From Phymorhynchus buccinoides (Eukaryota; Mollusca; Gastropoda; Neogastropoda; Raphitomidae): 64,000 bases of DNA. Below the pieces are notes generated by a model. The model had not been told where the DNA came from and searched no databases. It was given only the letters and a program-made list of their open reading frames with translations. Position numbers and translations under genes: made by a program. Positions 1-46,460 of the stretch are shown in pieces. The stretch's first letter is position 1; each line of letters opens with the position of its first letter. The stretch lies in assembly GCA_017654935.2 (NCBI GenBank), contig CM065699.1, positions 2,587,014-2,651,013 of the forward strand. The letters are read 5' to 3'.

Positions 1-54
1 CTCCCACTCGTTCTGCATGCTCTCCCACTGGTGTCGCTCCACCTCAGCAAACGT
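1..54 (-). CDS. NUP93: NUP93 left copy, fourth coding exon, cut by window edge
   Basis: Reads TFAEVERHQWESMQNEWE after acceptor ctggcag. This matches the conserved helix after GFLKNE in NUP93 (E..H.ES...EWE). The exon runs off the left edge. Confidence 0.9.
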
Positions 55-3000
55 CTGCCAGCACACAGTGCACATGGCTGCTTACGTCTCACTCTTATTT
101 TTTAAATTTTATTTTCAATGCCTCAGTTCTTCTTATTCTTCCTTGTCGATCGCTCAGACAGTCTCCGGTCATATGAGCGCAGATGCGTCATGCTGCCGTT
201 ATGCACCATAACTAAGAAATAGTTAGGCCCAGCATGTCCAACTTCGGCTGCAGAAAATCTTTGTAAGAGTTTCTATAACAAAGGCAGAAAGATAGTAAAT
301 AACAGTAAACAAAGGGAAAAGGCAGTCAAAGAGAGTGACATATTACCGGTAGAAGAAGCTACAAGCACAAAACTTCCAGAATGAGGGGGACTATTTGAAC
401 AAAAGCTCACCTCCACCACCACCCACCCAATTAAACAATGAGTAAATGTATGAAGATACTGTATTTTCCCATTAAAATCTATCAAACATACTAAATCTTT
501 TGCAGTTCTAAAAGCATGCACATATTTGCTATGATCATGTACATTCTCCTAACATAAGAACAGTGCAACACACAATGGTAGCGAAATAATTATATAGTTA
601 TATAAAAGAGAACAAGTCATCTGAATGGGTTTTTTTTTAAAGAACAAAAACCCAGGAAAGCATACATACATGTTTGCGCGTTTGTTCGATGACTGACAGC
701 AGAGCATTTTCCCTCTCGTTCTTTAGAAATCCCTGCAAAGACACAAACAAAACTGTCAGGAATTTGGTGTGCTTTGTGTTAAACTTTAAGTTTCTAATTT
801 TTATTTTTTTAAAATTTATATTTGCCTGTCATCTGATCTGTGAGTGTGTTTGTGTATGACTATGTGCACGCTTTTCTTTCTTTGTGTGTGTGAGTGTGTG
901 TGCGCACTCGTGCATGGACATGTGTTTGTGCCTACATTCCTGCATGCATGAGTGTGTGTGAACAAAAATCTGAATGTTTATTCCTGTTATCTCCAAAATC
1001 CAATTTTAATTTAAAACACGAGCACAAAAGGGACAAACCGTGAAAACTGGTGGTAGCATTTTGAACAGCAATGCACAGTTAAAACACTAAACAAACACAT
1101 TGTCTGACTCTGTAAGCACTAATGACTAAAACATTGGAGTCCTACCTGAATGTCAGTGAAAACTGGTGGTAGCATTTTGAAAAGCAATGCACAGTTAAAA
1201 CACTAAACAAACACATTGTCTGACTCTGTAAGCACTAATGACTAAAACATTGGAGTCCTACCTGGATGTCAGTGAAAACTGGTGGCAGCATTTTGAACAA
1301 TAATGCAAAGTTAAAACACTAAACAAACACATTGTCTGACTCTGTAAGCACTAATGACTAAAACATTGGAGTCCTACCTGGATGTCAGTGAAAACTGGTG
1401 GCAGCATTTTGAACAATAATGCAAAGTTAAAACACTAAACAAACACATTGTCTGACTGTAAACACTAATGACTAAAACATTGGAGTCCTACCTGGATGTC
1501 AGTGAAAACTGGTGGCAGCATTTTGAACAGCAATGCACAGTTAAAACACTAAACAAACACATTGTCTGACTCTGTAAGCACTAATGACTAAAACATTGGA
1601 GTCCTACCTGGATGTCAGTGAAAACTGGTGGTAGCATTTTGAACAATAATGCAAAGTTAAAACACTAAACAAACACTTTGTCTGACTCTGTAAGCACTAA
1701 TGACTAAAACATTGGAGTCCTTCTTGGACGTCAGTGAAAACTGGTGGTAGCATTTTGAACAGCAATGCACAGTTAAAACACTAAACACTTTGTCTGACTC
1801 TGTAAGCACTAATGACTAAAACATTGGAGTCCTACCTGAATGTCAGTGTCTCTGACAGGCTCCAGTGGTTCAAAGGTAGAGGTGGCTTTCAGTCCGTCCA
1901 ACCTCTCTGTGATTTGGGGAACCGCGTAGCCCTTACCTCCCAGCAGAATGGACCTGTTAATGATACATGTATATAAATATATAATGACAGGGTTCAAAGG
2001 TAGAAAAGGCTTTAAATTCATCCAACATCTCCATAATTTCAGGCACTGTGTAAGTGTATACCTCTGTTAACCTGCCCACAGAATGGACATATTGTAAAGA
2101 TTACAAATTGTAAATGATATGATATCAATGACTGGATTTTACAGGTACAGTAGAAAAACCTTTCAGGTTGCTCACTAAGCTTTAAAAAAATCTCTTTTTT
2201 TAAAGCTCAGTGCGTATTACTTTGTCAGTTTGTGATTCCAAGATCTGTAGATCCATGTCTTTTCTAGACTGTCAGCCCTACGTTTGCTACAGCAGTAACT
2301 CACCCCATGAAGCAAATGCATGTACACTCGCACACAAAAGTCTCCTTCCAAGTTCCAGCATGTAACCACTGTGCCTGGCAGGGAATTAAATGGTAACATC
2401 TGATCCAAGGGATCAACTACACACCCGCTCTTTCTGCTGGCTTCAGGATAATTGAGCCACAGCAGGCATGTTGTTGTTTGTTGGCTTACCCTGGCTAAAA
2501 GACTCCAGGGATCATCCCAACAGCCGAAGCATTTGAACACTCTGGTACAAGTGCATCAGCTACGGATGAGAACATTACGTGTGTGACCGTTTTTTAATTT
2601 ATTACCCTGCCACATGGGCAGCCACACTCCGACTTCAGGGGATACAGCAGGCATGAGACATACGTTTGTTAAACTATGACTTTAAAAGTTCAACAGCGAT
2701 AAAAAATTATATCTTCAAAATCAGGGGACAGAATCAGCGCACGAAATACGCCCCTCGATTCCTAGAGGGTCACCGGGATATATTTTAAGGGGTCTGTCTT
2801 TAAACATTATGAACATTTTTTTTAAAAACTGCAATCAGATAAAACCTGGCTGCATTTTGTGGAGCACTGGCCTGAAATACGGTGGACTAACTCACGCCTT
2901 GACGTCGCTGGTGTCCTGGGAGGCTGGTGCCCGCCGTGTGATGAGGCGCTGACCTGCCTCCAGGATCTGTGCCAGGTTGCGCTCCACGTGAGGCAGGTCT

Positions 3001-3071
3001 GTGCCGCTGTCCATGTCCGCCGTCAGCTGCTCCGCCTGCTGGAGCAGGTCGCGAAACCCCTCCGTCTCCAT
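1..3071 (-). CDS. NUP93: NUP93 (left copy), 5' coding exons; nuclear pore inner-ring nucleoporin, partial
   Basis: Nucleoporin 93 is a structural subunit of the nuclear pore inner ring, where it ties together NUP205/188, NUP155 and the NUP62 complex. Four minus-strand coding exons are visible: 3071-2896, 1953-1836, 732-670 and 54-1 (continuing off the left edge). They give about 137 codons. The start METEGFRDLLQQAEQL follows the animal NUP93 N-terminus (the amphipathic/coiled-coil segment that contacts NUP62), and later exons contain TFEPLEPVRDTDIQ and GFLKNERENALLS, both NUP93 hallmarks. Phases match at each junction (GC/G, then two phase-0 introns), and donors are gtgagt, gtagga and gtatgt. 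The ATG follows a tttcag acceptor directly, so the 5' UTR lies in an upstream exon I cannot locate. DUS2 is divergent, about 7 kb away. Only this 5' part is in the window at this position; C-terminal exons occur separately at 52.8-63.1 kb. Confidence 0.93.
128..403 (+). repeat. Interspersed repeat family R1, copy 1
   Basis: About 275 bp shared with 26190-27190 (same strand) and 63150-63425 (opposite strand). Common landmarks are a gctcag start block, the tcatgctgccgttatg block, aactaagaaata, cagcatgtcc, a gcagaaagatagtaaa block and a closing block ending in tatttgaac. No ORF. It behaves as a dispersed SINE- or MITE-like element; I see no tRNA promoter boxes or clear terminal repeats. Confidence 0.7.
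404..669. other. NUP93 intron sequence without recognisable content
   Basis: AT-rich unique sequence. No exon, RNA gene or repeat was recognised. Confidence 0.5.
670..732 (-). CDS. NUP93: NUP93 left copy, third coding exon
   Basis: 63 nt, 21 codons, phase 0 on both sides: GFLKNERENALLSVIEQTRK plus H. Acceptor ctttgcag, donor gtatgt. Colinear with the vertebrate [20 protein letters not shown] segment. Confidence 0.92.
733..1023. other. Intron with TG-rich low-complexity stretch
   Basis: 870-960 is dominated by tgtgtg/gtgtgc simple sequence. The rest is AT-rich and unique. Confidence 0.6.
1024..1835. repeat. Tandem array (about 117-bp unit, 7 copies) containing the NUP93 exon donor edge
   Basis: The unit holds the blocks aaaactggtgg, agcattttgaac, cattgtctgactctgtaag, actaatgactaaaacattgg and cctacctggatgtcag. 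On the minus strand the last block is exon tail plus donor (GACATCCAG/gtagg). Six copies besides the authentic exon carry the block. In the copy near 1720 the donor is changed (ttcttgg), so it is probably dead. The array lies directly 3' of exon 1836-1953. Confidence 0.9.
1836..1953 (-). CDS. NUP93: NUP93 left copy, second coding exon
   Basis: 118 nt: 1 nt completing Ala59 plus 39 codons, from SILLGGKGYAVPQ to EPLEPVRDTDIQ. Acceptor ttaacag, donor gtagga. The donor edge (GACATTCAG/gtagg) is the seed of the tandem array at 1024-1835 on its 3' side. A diverged copy of the exon lies at 1985-2096. Confidence 0.93.
1985..2096 (-). pseudogene. Diverged duplicate of NUP93 exon 1836-1953
   Basis: On the minus strand this stretch repeats the order of the neighbouring exon (TCCATTCTG, then a degraded middle, then TTTGAACC), with substitutions and indels that destroy the frame. 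It lies immediately upstream of the functional exon, so it is probably a decayed tandem exon duplicate. No usable donor was seen. Confidence 0.6.
2470..2652 (+). repeat. SINE-like family S, copy 1
   Basis: Shares a roughly 160-bp order with 9790-9947 and 37207-37372: ttggcttaccct, aaaagactcc, ggatcatcccaacagccga, a ttgaacac/tggtac block, gcatcagcta, ggatgagaac, acgtgtgtgacc and a final ccac.tgggcagcc. Three dispersed, similarly oriented copies in 64 kb indicate a short interspersed element. No coding capacity. Confidence 0.75.
2653..2895. other. NUP93 intron 1, no recognisable content
   Basis: Unique AT-rich sequence; nothing recognised beyond the adjoining exon. Confidence 0.5.
2896..3071 (-). 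CDS. NUP93: NUP93 left copy, first coding exon (codons 1-58 plus 2 nt)
   Basis: Starts METEGFRDLLQQAEQLTADM and ends in DTSDVK plus GC. The acceptor tttcag abuts the ATG at 3071, and the donor gtgagt follows at 2895. The split codon GC/G (Ala) joins cleanly to the next exon, as in vertebrate NUP93 (DVKAS). Confidence 0.93.
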
Positions 3072-3450
3072 CTGAAATACGACGCAATTATGATAACACC
3101 TGACAGAGATGCACCGAGAACACTGTCCTCAAACAAACTGTTACAAAAGAAAATCAATTGGACAAAATGTCCTGGCTGAAGCAGAAATCATCAGGATAAA
3201 GTCCACCAGCGGTCAATTTCGACAGAACATTTGCCAAAGTCCTGTGATGAGATGTTGGTGGGAAGGGTGGAGGGTTTATGAAAGTGAGCACGTAAGCGGG
3301 CGTACAGTTGTAAAAGTGAGTGGGGCGTGTGAAGTGTAAAAGAATACTTTATTAGCTTTAAAGCATGCAATTACAATTTGTTCTTTTATAAATTGTTTGG
3401 TTCCTTGTGTGTATATTTAATTATCCTTGTTTTTATGAGGACAAAATAAA

Positions 3451-3514
3451 AGTTGAGTTGAGTTGAGTTGAGTTGAGTTGAGTTGAGTTGAGTTGAGTTG
3501 AGTTGAGTTGAGGG
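3451..3514. repeat. (GTTGA)n pentanucleotide microsatellite
   Basis: About 12 uninterrupted copies, preceded by aggacaaaataaaa. Short 3' repeats after an A-rich signal are common at non-LTR retrotransposon ends, so 3340-3514 may be the 3' tail of a truncated element (inference). Confidence 0.85.
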
Positions 3515-3794
3515 AGGAACACAATTTTGTTCAGAACCCGGTCTCACTCTCTCTCTATCATCTATGACCTATGACCTGGGCCTCAGGCCTTCACTGCTGC
3601 TGTTAGAACTTTGCTCTGCCTGGTGCAGCAGGGTGCAAAATCCCTGTAGTGTCTCCATCCGATAGAACAAACAAATATATTATCAGTAATAACAATGACT
3701 TAAGATTCCACAGTCGCCTTGGCTTAAGGCTACGTCAGACCATTTGACCAATTGACATAGGTAGAACAAGGCGGCTCTTTCCTGTAGAGCAACC

Positions 3795-4070
3795 ACAGTC
3801 ACTTCTGACTATTCTGTCGCTGTAACTTTAGGGGAATCTGCGGAAATGCACACTGAGGTACTACTGAGAAGAACAAAAAATTGACAGTAGAAGAAGAGGA
3901 CAGAAAGCCTGGCCCAGCCAGCTAGGTTCCGCTAATCGGCCCCTAACGCGATGCCGCGCCATGCGAGAGAATGACCCAGCCAGCCAGGTCCCGCTAATCG
4001 GGTCCCCAACACTATGATAGCATAACAACAATTTGATGTATAGCCTTGTTGTTCTACCTATGTCAATTGT
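3795..4070. repeat. Dispersed repeat family G, copy 1
   Basis: Shares with 5863-6380 the blocks gactattctgtcgctgta, atct.cggaaat, acagaaagc.tggcc and ccagccaggt. The tggcccagccag module is itself present twice here (3908 and 3971). Non-coding; family unknown. Confidence 0.6.
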
Positions 4071-4127
4071 CGACAGAGTGTGTGTGCATGCGCATGAAAA
4101 CAGAGAGAGAGAGAATATTGGTATGTA

Positions 4128-5186
4128 CAGTACTCCCCATTTATAGTAAACTCGGTTATAAGCAATTTCGGTTACAGTAAAGGAAAGCACTGGTTCCCGG
4201 CCAAAGGTCTACTGTTTTATTACTAAATAGTCCTCGGATAGTAGCAACTCGGTTATAATTTTTAAAAATGCTATAGTAAACTCACTTTTGGTTCCCCACA
4301 GGACTGGCTCCTCGGTTACAATAGAAAAAATAGTCCTCTTCGTGACCTTTGTAAATAGTCACCAATGTATGCGTCAGTCTCACCACTCCCTCCACCCACC
4401 CATAGTAGCAACTGGGTTATAATTTTTTTTAAACACACCTCCATAGTAAAGTCATTTGTGGTTCCTCCTCGGTTACAATAAAAAATGTGTCCTCTTCATA
4501 ACCTTTGTAAATACGTCATCAATGTATACGTCACAGTCTCACTACTCCCTCTACCCACCTTCATCAACGAAATTGAAAGGCACTCAAAAACATGTTTCTT
4601 TCCCCTCATTACTATTTACTTAGTTGAAAAAAATGAATCGGGAAAAAAAAAAAAATAGCATCATGAAAATGCGATCATTTATTGCAGGCATGATAATCTA
4701 TTGCATAATGTCTGTAGGCAGTGTCCAGTAGGCAAAATGTCCGGTGAGCATGGTGACCATAGGCATAATGTCCTTAGGCGAAGTGTCTGTAGGCGAAATG
4801 TCCGCAGGCAAACTGTCCGGTCACGGTGTGTGCGTGTGTGCGCACGCACGTGTGTGTGCATGCATGAATAGATTCAAAGGCCATTCTGGAAGTTAGAGGT
4901 TGTACACTATATGCTTTTACAGCTAGTTTTGTTTTGTGCACAAGGAAATATACCATGTATAAACCCAATCACCTTTTTTGGACCTCAAACCATACGAGGA
5001 AGGAGTGGGATGGGTTTATATTCAGTATTTTACGTTAGCTTTGACTTTGAAAAACGTCCTCGGATAAGATAAAAAATATCAAAAAACTTTATTATATCCG
5101 AACATCGTTTATAAGAAAAACCTGTTATAGTAAAGGAAAATCCTTGCTCCCCTGGACTTTACTATAACTATAAGCGGGGTGTACTG
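4128..5186. mobile_element. pogo/Tc1-mariner-like non-autonomous DNA transposon with TA target duplication
   Basis: Ends are CAGTACTCCCCATTTATAG (left) and, read inward on the other strand, CAGTACACCCCGCTTATAG (right), each flanked by TA. Sub-terminal tagtaaa and cggttata motifs recur at both ends (4140-4320 and 5050-5170). CAGTA termini with a TA target are typical of pogo/Tigger-type elements (family knowledge). No transposase frame is visible, so the roughly 1.06-kb copy is a deletion derivative. Around 4690-4830 a short degenerate repeat of taggc-aaa-tgtcc units occupies the centre. Confidence 0.75.
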
Positions 5187-5699
5187 TAATGGTATTGGAT
5201 TTTTACCATTCAAATTTACATCATAATAAAATGATCATTATTTGTGGGACCAGCGGTATGTGGATTCAGTGATCTTCTTCTTGGCTGTGCGTGGCCACAA
5301 TCAACACTTTGATTACTTTGCCACGGAACCGGGGAGGTTCTAGACCACTTTTGCTGGAAGAGAGGCTCAAGGCCTGAGAAGAGATAAGACAGAAGAGCTG
5401 ACAGCTAAAAGAACTATAACTGACTGTTGATCTGTCGCAGGATGTTCCATTCCCTGATGGCACGTGATGTGTGACAGGCGCTATTAGTATTACTGCTAAA
5501 CTTGTGCGTGTGGGACTAACGGTATGTGGGAACAATGACTGAATTTAGCCTGGCACATCGGCATTCCTACAAACTTTTGCTACATATTAAATATCTACTT
5601 CTTTTCCTTTTAGTTTTACCTCATTGGTCACACCCCAAAGTGCGTACATATGATATACTACTACTACTATAAACAGAAGCTGGTTGCCACCACAGAAGA

Positions 5700-5705
<6 letters not shown>
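5187..5705. other. Intergenic sequence with short duplicated motif
   Basis: A block reading gtgggac-a-cggtatgtgg occurs at about 5244 and 5510, hinting at a small degraded duplication. No gene recognised. Confidence 0.45.

Positions 5706-5783
<78 letters not shown>
5706..5783. repeat. (GA)n microsatellite
   Basis: About 38 perfect GA dinucleotides. The long Ser-Leu and Arg-Glu reading frames across it are composition artefacts. Confidence 0.95.
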
Positions 5784-5785
<2 letters not shown>

Positions 5786-5862
5786 ATCTGGACAGCAAGT
5801 ATCCCGCATAAATCTGTTTAAATTTTGGAGCCTCTTCCTTCCTTCCTTCAGTATTGTGACCA

Positions 5863-6410
5863 GTCACTGCTGACTATTCTGTCGCTGTATAACTTGAGGA
5901 TCTACGGAAATATGTGAGTTCAGAAATAAAGAAGTAACCGGGTAGCAGAAAAGAAGAAAACATTTTCCTCCACCACCACCCCATGATGGGGCCCATCGAC
6001 AGAGTGCTCAACAAGATATACGGAAATGCCTGAAGAAGGAGGAAGACAGAAAAAGACCAAGAGAAAAAAGAATGGGGAATGAAAGATCAAGAAAGGAAAA
6101 CAAGAGGAAGGAAGAATCAAGAAGAAAGAAAGATCAGGAACAAGAAGGAAAGATCAAGAACAAAAAAAGAAAATAATAAGAATAAAAAGATGAGATTACT
6201 AGGGAATAGGTGCTCTCCCCTAGTTTTTCGTCGATAAATTGCCACAAAAGTGGCCCTTTCGACTATTACACAGAAAGTGTAAACAGAAAGCTTGGCCCTG
6301 CCAGCCAGGTTCCACTGATCGGTACCCCCCTAGCCCTACCATACAAAGCGTCATGCCGTCAAATTGTTGATGGAGGATGCTATATGCAAGAAAAAGAGAG
6401 AGACTAGAGA
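5863..6410. repeat. Dispersed repeat family G, copy 2 with A/G-rich insertion
   Basis: Starts with the gactattctgtcgctgta block and, after a purine-rich stretch (about 6000-6190), continues with acagaaagcttggccctgcc and the ccagccaggttcc block seen at 3898-4015. Non-coding. Confidence 0.55.
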
Positions 6411-6467
6411 CGCACAGACATAAAAAAGATGATGGTGGTTGCTCTATCAGTCTATGAAAAAAGAACT

Positions 6468-7390
<923 letters not shown>

Positions 7391-7394
7391 GTTA

Positions 7395-8611
7395 TATGTT
7401 TTGGAAACCTGTTCAGATGAAAAAGACTTAGGAGTCATATTTGATTCTAAACTCAAATTTGATAAACACATTACAACAGCAGTAAACAAGGCCAATAGAA
7501 TATTGGGTTTAATTAGAAGTTTTATGGAATTAAATACAGAAGGTTTTTTTAAGCTTAGTATAATAGTAAGCTTTAAGCTTTTTTTAAGCTTAGTAAGACC
7601 TCATCTTGAGTATGGAAATCTAATTTGGAACCCTTTTCTTAAAAGACAATCTACACAAATTGAAAGGGTACAAAGGCGAGCAACCAAATTAATAAAATCA
7701 ATTAAAAAAAAATTGGAATACGGGGACAGACTTCATAAGTTAAGTTTACCATCCTTAAAATTTAGAAGATTAACTTCATTAAGGGGAGATTTGATAAATG
7801 TATATAAAATTTTGGCAAAGGTAAAGATGTGCCACCCCGCCTGCATTTCTCGGTTAATTATATTTTTCCGTTTTTGCCTTTCTTACCATACATAAAGCTG
7901 TATTTTAGGAACATATTCAGCTAATAACCTTTTTGGAATACTAACCCTAACCCTAGCCCTAAACCTAACCCTACCCCCCACTATGTACTGCAGTACACCG
8001 CGATTTGTCACAGTTGTGGTTCGTTGCGTTTTTCCGTCTTATAGAGTGGGGGGGGTTAGGGTTAGGGCTAGGGTTAGGGTTAGTATTCCAAAAAGGTTAT
8101 TAGCTAAAAATGTGCCTAAAATACAGCTTTATGTATGGTAAGAAAGGCAATAACGGAAAAATAGAATTCACCGAGATAGGTAGGGGGGGTGGCACATCTT
8201 GACCTTTACCAAAAATTTTAATAACCCTGACAAAACTAACAAGCATTTGTTTCAATTGTCTAACGATTTGAGAACCCGTAACAGTGATCTAAAAATACTA
8301 ACCCAATACAGTAGAACTAATATGAGGAAAAACTTCTTTTCTAATAGAGTCACACAGCACTGGAACAATCTCCCTGCACAAACTAAACTTGCTTCCAACA
8401 CTAACCATTTCAAAAACCTCCTAGATAGTGACCCCAAAATTAATGTTTTTAAATACAGTTATGATTAAGACGACAATGATAGTTCAAAAAGCGCCACAGC
8501 TATGTCAATCTGATTGATGAACAAAACCACAATAACAAACAATCAAAAGATAGGGCACATCAAGAGGCCGCGAGGCCTGGCTGCCCTGAAAATCTGACCT
8601 GACCTGACCTA
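7395..8611 (+). mobile_element. 5'-truncated non-LTR retrotransposon (LINE), C-terminal RT region, split by a foldback insertion
   Basis: The frame at 7400-7820 reads EKDLGVIFDSKLKFDKHI, then VRPHLEYGNLIWNP and IERVQRRATKLI. These are the standard C-terminal motifs of CR1/L2/Jockey-type LINE reverse transcriptases. The protein resumes after the insertion at about 8219 with RTRNSDLKI, FFSNRVTQHWNNLP and a stop at 8466-8468. A 3' (gacct)n run at 8593-8608 looks like the LINE 3' terminal repeat. There is a small internal duplication around aagctttaagctttttttaa (7552-7590). Upstream RT domains and endonuclease are missing, so the copy is dead on arrival. Confidence 0.85.
7814..8218. mobile_element. 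Foldback/MITE element with telomere-like repeats in its arms
   Basis: Two arms of about 160 bp are inverted repeats of each other: ttttggcaaaggtaaagatg at the left against catcttgacctttaccaaaa at the right, with matching cataaagctgtattttagg and aaaaaggttattagct stretches inside. The inner parts are (ccctaa)n-like at 7944-7974 and (ttaggg)n-like at 8053-8083. The loop at 7981-8047 holds tgtactgcagtaca. It interrupts the LINE reading frame, which dates it as younger than the LINE. aaaatttt occurs on both sides and may be the target duplication. Confidence 0.8.
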
Positions 8612-9084
8612 TATAATTTGAAACTGTTGAGTGGTATTCTGCTGACAATGGTGCTTGGCAAAGACAAAGAGTGAAAGTTTCAAGTTTCAAAATAATTGTT
8701 TTTAATTTGTTGTAGACTATTCACTATTGTTCTTTTTATATATATTCATCTTGAAAGAGACATCTTTGCAGACACTGATATTGTATTACTGGCACCCCGC
8801 CCCCTTTCACAGGCTATGGCTACGCTTTTTAATTATGGAAATGCATAAATTGTGCACTTGTCTTCAGAAACTGACTGAAATCAGCCAAAAACTTGATTTA
8901 TACTATAGTACTGTTTTGCAGTATTTTGAGGCCTGTTTCCCCCCCCATTTTTTTTAGCATTCGGGGCTTTTCCTTGTGAAATTATACATTATTATTATTT
9001 CTGTTGAATTATTTGATTGTTAAACAATTCAAGACATTCACAATCACTATTTTCAGTATTTATATATATGTTGTGTTGGAATGC
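8612..9084. other. Intergenic, no recognisable content
   Basis: AT-rich unique sequence; short frames only. Confidence 0.45.
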
Positions 9085-9787
9085 CAGTGAGTTCGCCCCA
9101 GAGTTAGTTCGCCCCAGGTTAGTTCGCCCCGGAATGGTGAGTTCGCCCCGAAGTGAATTCACCACAGAATGGGCTCGCCCCTTCCTTCCTTGGTGAACAG
9201 GCATCAATTGATGCCTCAATCACGTCTCAAGTTCAACTTCAACTTCCTAGTGACTAGTGCACATAAAAAATAGTTAATATGCCAAAACTAATTATGCAGA
9301 AAAACAAATTGCAACTCATACGCAATCCATACAAAAGCAAGGAAAAGAACACACACACACACACACTTAAAAACAAAAAACCCAATACCAGTCTCGCTTC
9401 GCGACTGGTAGCCAACAACCAAGCATTCAGATAAGAGTCTGCAAACTCACTCTATCTCTTCCTTTTCTTCTTAATGTCTGAGCAAGCAACATCAGTGATC
9501 AGGTATGATACAGATACTTGGGACGAAGTCACTGTGCTATGTTAGGGCGAACTCACTCTTTCTCTTCCTTTTCTTCTCAATGTCTGAGCAAGCAACATCA
9601 GTGATCAGGTATGATACAGATACTTGGGACGAAGTCACTGTGCTATGTTGGGGCAAACTCACTATTCCGGGGCGAACTCACCTGATACTCTGGGGCGAAC
9701 TCACTATTCCGGAGCGAACTCACCTGATACTCTGGGGTGAACTCACTATTCCGGGGCGAACTTACTTGGGGCAAAGTCACCTGATAC
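9085..9787. mobile_element. Inverted-repeat element with multiplied terminal motif
   Basis: The left end (9087-9182) has four to five copies of agttcgcccc. The right end (9648-9775) has five to six copies of the complement ggggcgaactcac, so the termini are inverted clusters. Between them lie two direct copies (about 105 bp, 9447-9546 and 9552-9655) of a block with tgtctgagcaagcaacatca and tgatacagatacttgggacg. No ORF. This looks like a non-autonomous DNA transposon whose terminal repeat has been amplified; superfamily unknown. Confidence 0.6.
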
Positions 9788-9789
9788 CG

Positions 9790-9947
9790 TTGTGTTGTTG
9801 TTGGCGTACCCTAGTTAGCTAAAAGACTCCAGGGATCATCCCAACAGCCGAAGCACTTGAACACTATGGTACAAAATGCATCAGCTAGGGATGAGAACAT
9901 TTACGTGTGTGACCATTTTTAATTACCCCGCCACATGGGCAGCAATA
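9790..9947 (+). repeat. SINE-like family S, copy 2
   Basis: Same block order as the copies at 2470 and 37207 (aaaagactcc, ggatcatcccaacagccga, gcatcagctagggatgagaa, acgtgtgtgacc, cccgccacatgggcagc). Confidence 0.75.
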
Positions 9948-10161
9948 GAAAGACTGGTATAAATTATCTATAAAATTAAACAAAGGGGGAATACTCTCTT
10001 TCTAGTTAACTCCCCTCCACCAATGTTGATTATGATACCAATCAGGCCCCACCCCCCAAAAAAAAGTTGTGGTTGAGGTAACATGGTCCCCAAAAATAGG
10101 GTAGGTAGACCTGTAGGACCTAACTTTTTTGTTTTGTTTTTGATTTTAATAGTTTTTTTAA

Positions 10162-44968
<34,807 letters not shown>

Positions 44969-45420
44969 TGGTAGCACTGCAGACTGTGACGACAGCCGCA
45001 CAGAAGGACATCCATCTGCTGACTCTGAGAGTGCTGTGATCGTTCAGGGAAAGGGGGACATGTCGTCTTTGTGATGGTAGCACTGCAGACTGTGACGACA
45101 GCCGCACAGAAGGACATCCACCTGCTGTGGACTCTTGAGAGTGCTGTGATCGTTCAGGGAAAGGGGGACATGTCGTCTTTGTGATGGTAGCACTGCAGAC
45201 TGTGACGACAGCCGCACAGAAGGACATCCACCTGCTGTGGACTCTTGAGAGTGCTGTGATCGTTCAGGTCAAAGGGGTACATGTCGTCTTTGTGATGGTA
45301 GCACTGCAGACCTGTGACGACAGCCGCAACAGAAGGACATCCACCTGGCTTTGGCCTTCAGGAGAGTGCTGTGATCGTTCAGGGAAAGGGGGACGGCATG
45401 TCGTCGTCGGTCACGAAGTG

Positions 45421-45989
45421 CCGCTCCAACTGGGAGTGTCGACATGCCAGACACTGACGGTGCAGGAAAGAATTTATCTGCCGCGACCGACACTTCTGGG
45501 AATTGTGTGACTGCAGGGGGGAAACAGGAGGGTGTGTCATCACGAAATGCTGAGAGGGTGGAAGGGTGTGATGAGAGTTTGGACAAAAATGTGGCTAGCT
45601 GATGGAGCAGATGCATTTGCGAAGGGGGGGTGGGTGGGAGGGGTGGGTGGGGTGGGAGGTGTTTGAGTGTGTTAATTTGCTTCTTTGATGAACTAACCAG
45701 TCTTTCTCTATCCTCTTTCCACAGCAAAATAATATCAGGGTGAGTAATTTTAATCTTAATCTTAGGGTGTGGTAAATATCTAGGGGTGTGAAAGTGCTTG
45801 TGCATCATTATTTGTTGAGAAATGTACCCACAGCGCTATGCTGGGTCATAACTGTTGTTGTTTTCTTTTCAACCCACAACTGTAATGTCAGATTTTCCAA
45901 GCGTTTAGAGATCTGTATTAGGAATGATCTTTGTTTGAGGTAATGTGGTTATAAATTAACATTATCTATAACTTGGTTTAGTTCAATCA
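45421..45989. other. DUS2 3' region, possible alternative C-terminal tail
   Basis: A hydrophilic frame from about 45438 (VDMPDTDGAGKNLSAATDTS) stays open to TGA at about 45602 (DKNVAS). G-rich stretch at 45618-45665. No clear polyadenylation signal identified. Confidence 0.4.
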
Positions 45990-46460
45990 CTTTGTAGATT
46001 TTGCATTATTGATCACACAGCTCTCTGCTTTTTCCTGACAGTGACACATACAAGTTACTTACATCATCCTTGATTGTTGATCACACAGCTCTCTGCTTTT
46101 TCCTGACAGTGACATATACAAGTTGCTTACATCAACCTTGATTGTTGATCACACAGCTCTCTACTTTTTCCTGACAGTGACACATACTAGTTAGTAGTTA
46201 CTTACATCATCCTTGATTGTTGATCACACAGCTCTCTACTTTTTCCTGACAGTGACACATACTAGTTAGTAGTTACTTACATCATCCTTGATTGTTGATC
46301 ACACAGCTCTCTGCTTTTTCCTGACAGTGACACGTACTAGTTAGTAGTTACTTACATCATCCTTGATTGTTGATCACACAGCTGTCTACTTTCTCCTGAC
46401 AGTGACACATACAAGTTACTTACATCATCCTTGATTGTTGATCACACAGCTCTCTGTGTG
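45990..46460. repeat. About 77-bp minisatellite, 6-7 copies
   Basis: The unit contains ttgttgatcacacagctctc, ctttttcctgacagtgacac and ttacttacatcatccttga. Intergenic. Confidence 0.9.

Noticed and set aside
7944..8083. True interstitial telomere or chromosome-end fusion
   Set aside because: Runs are short, point inward symmetrically and belong to the arms of a foldback element inserted in a LINE.
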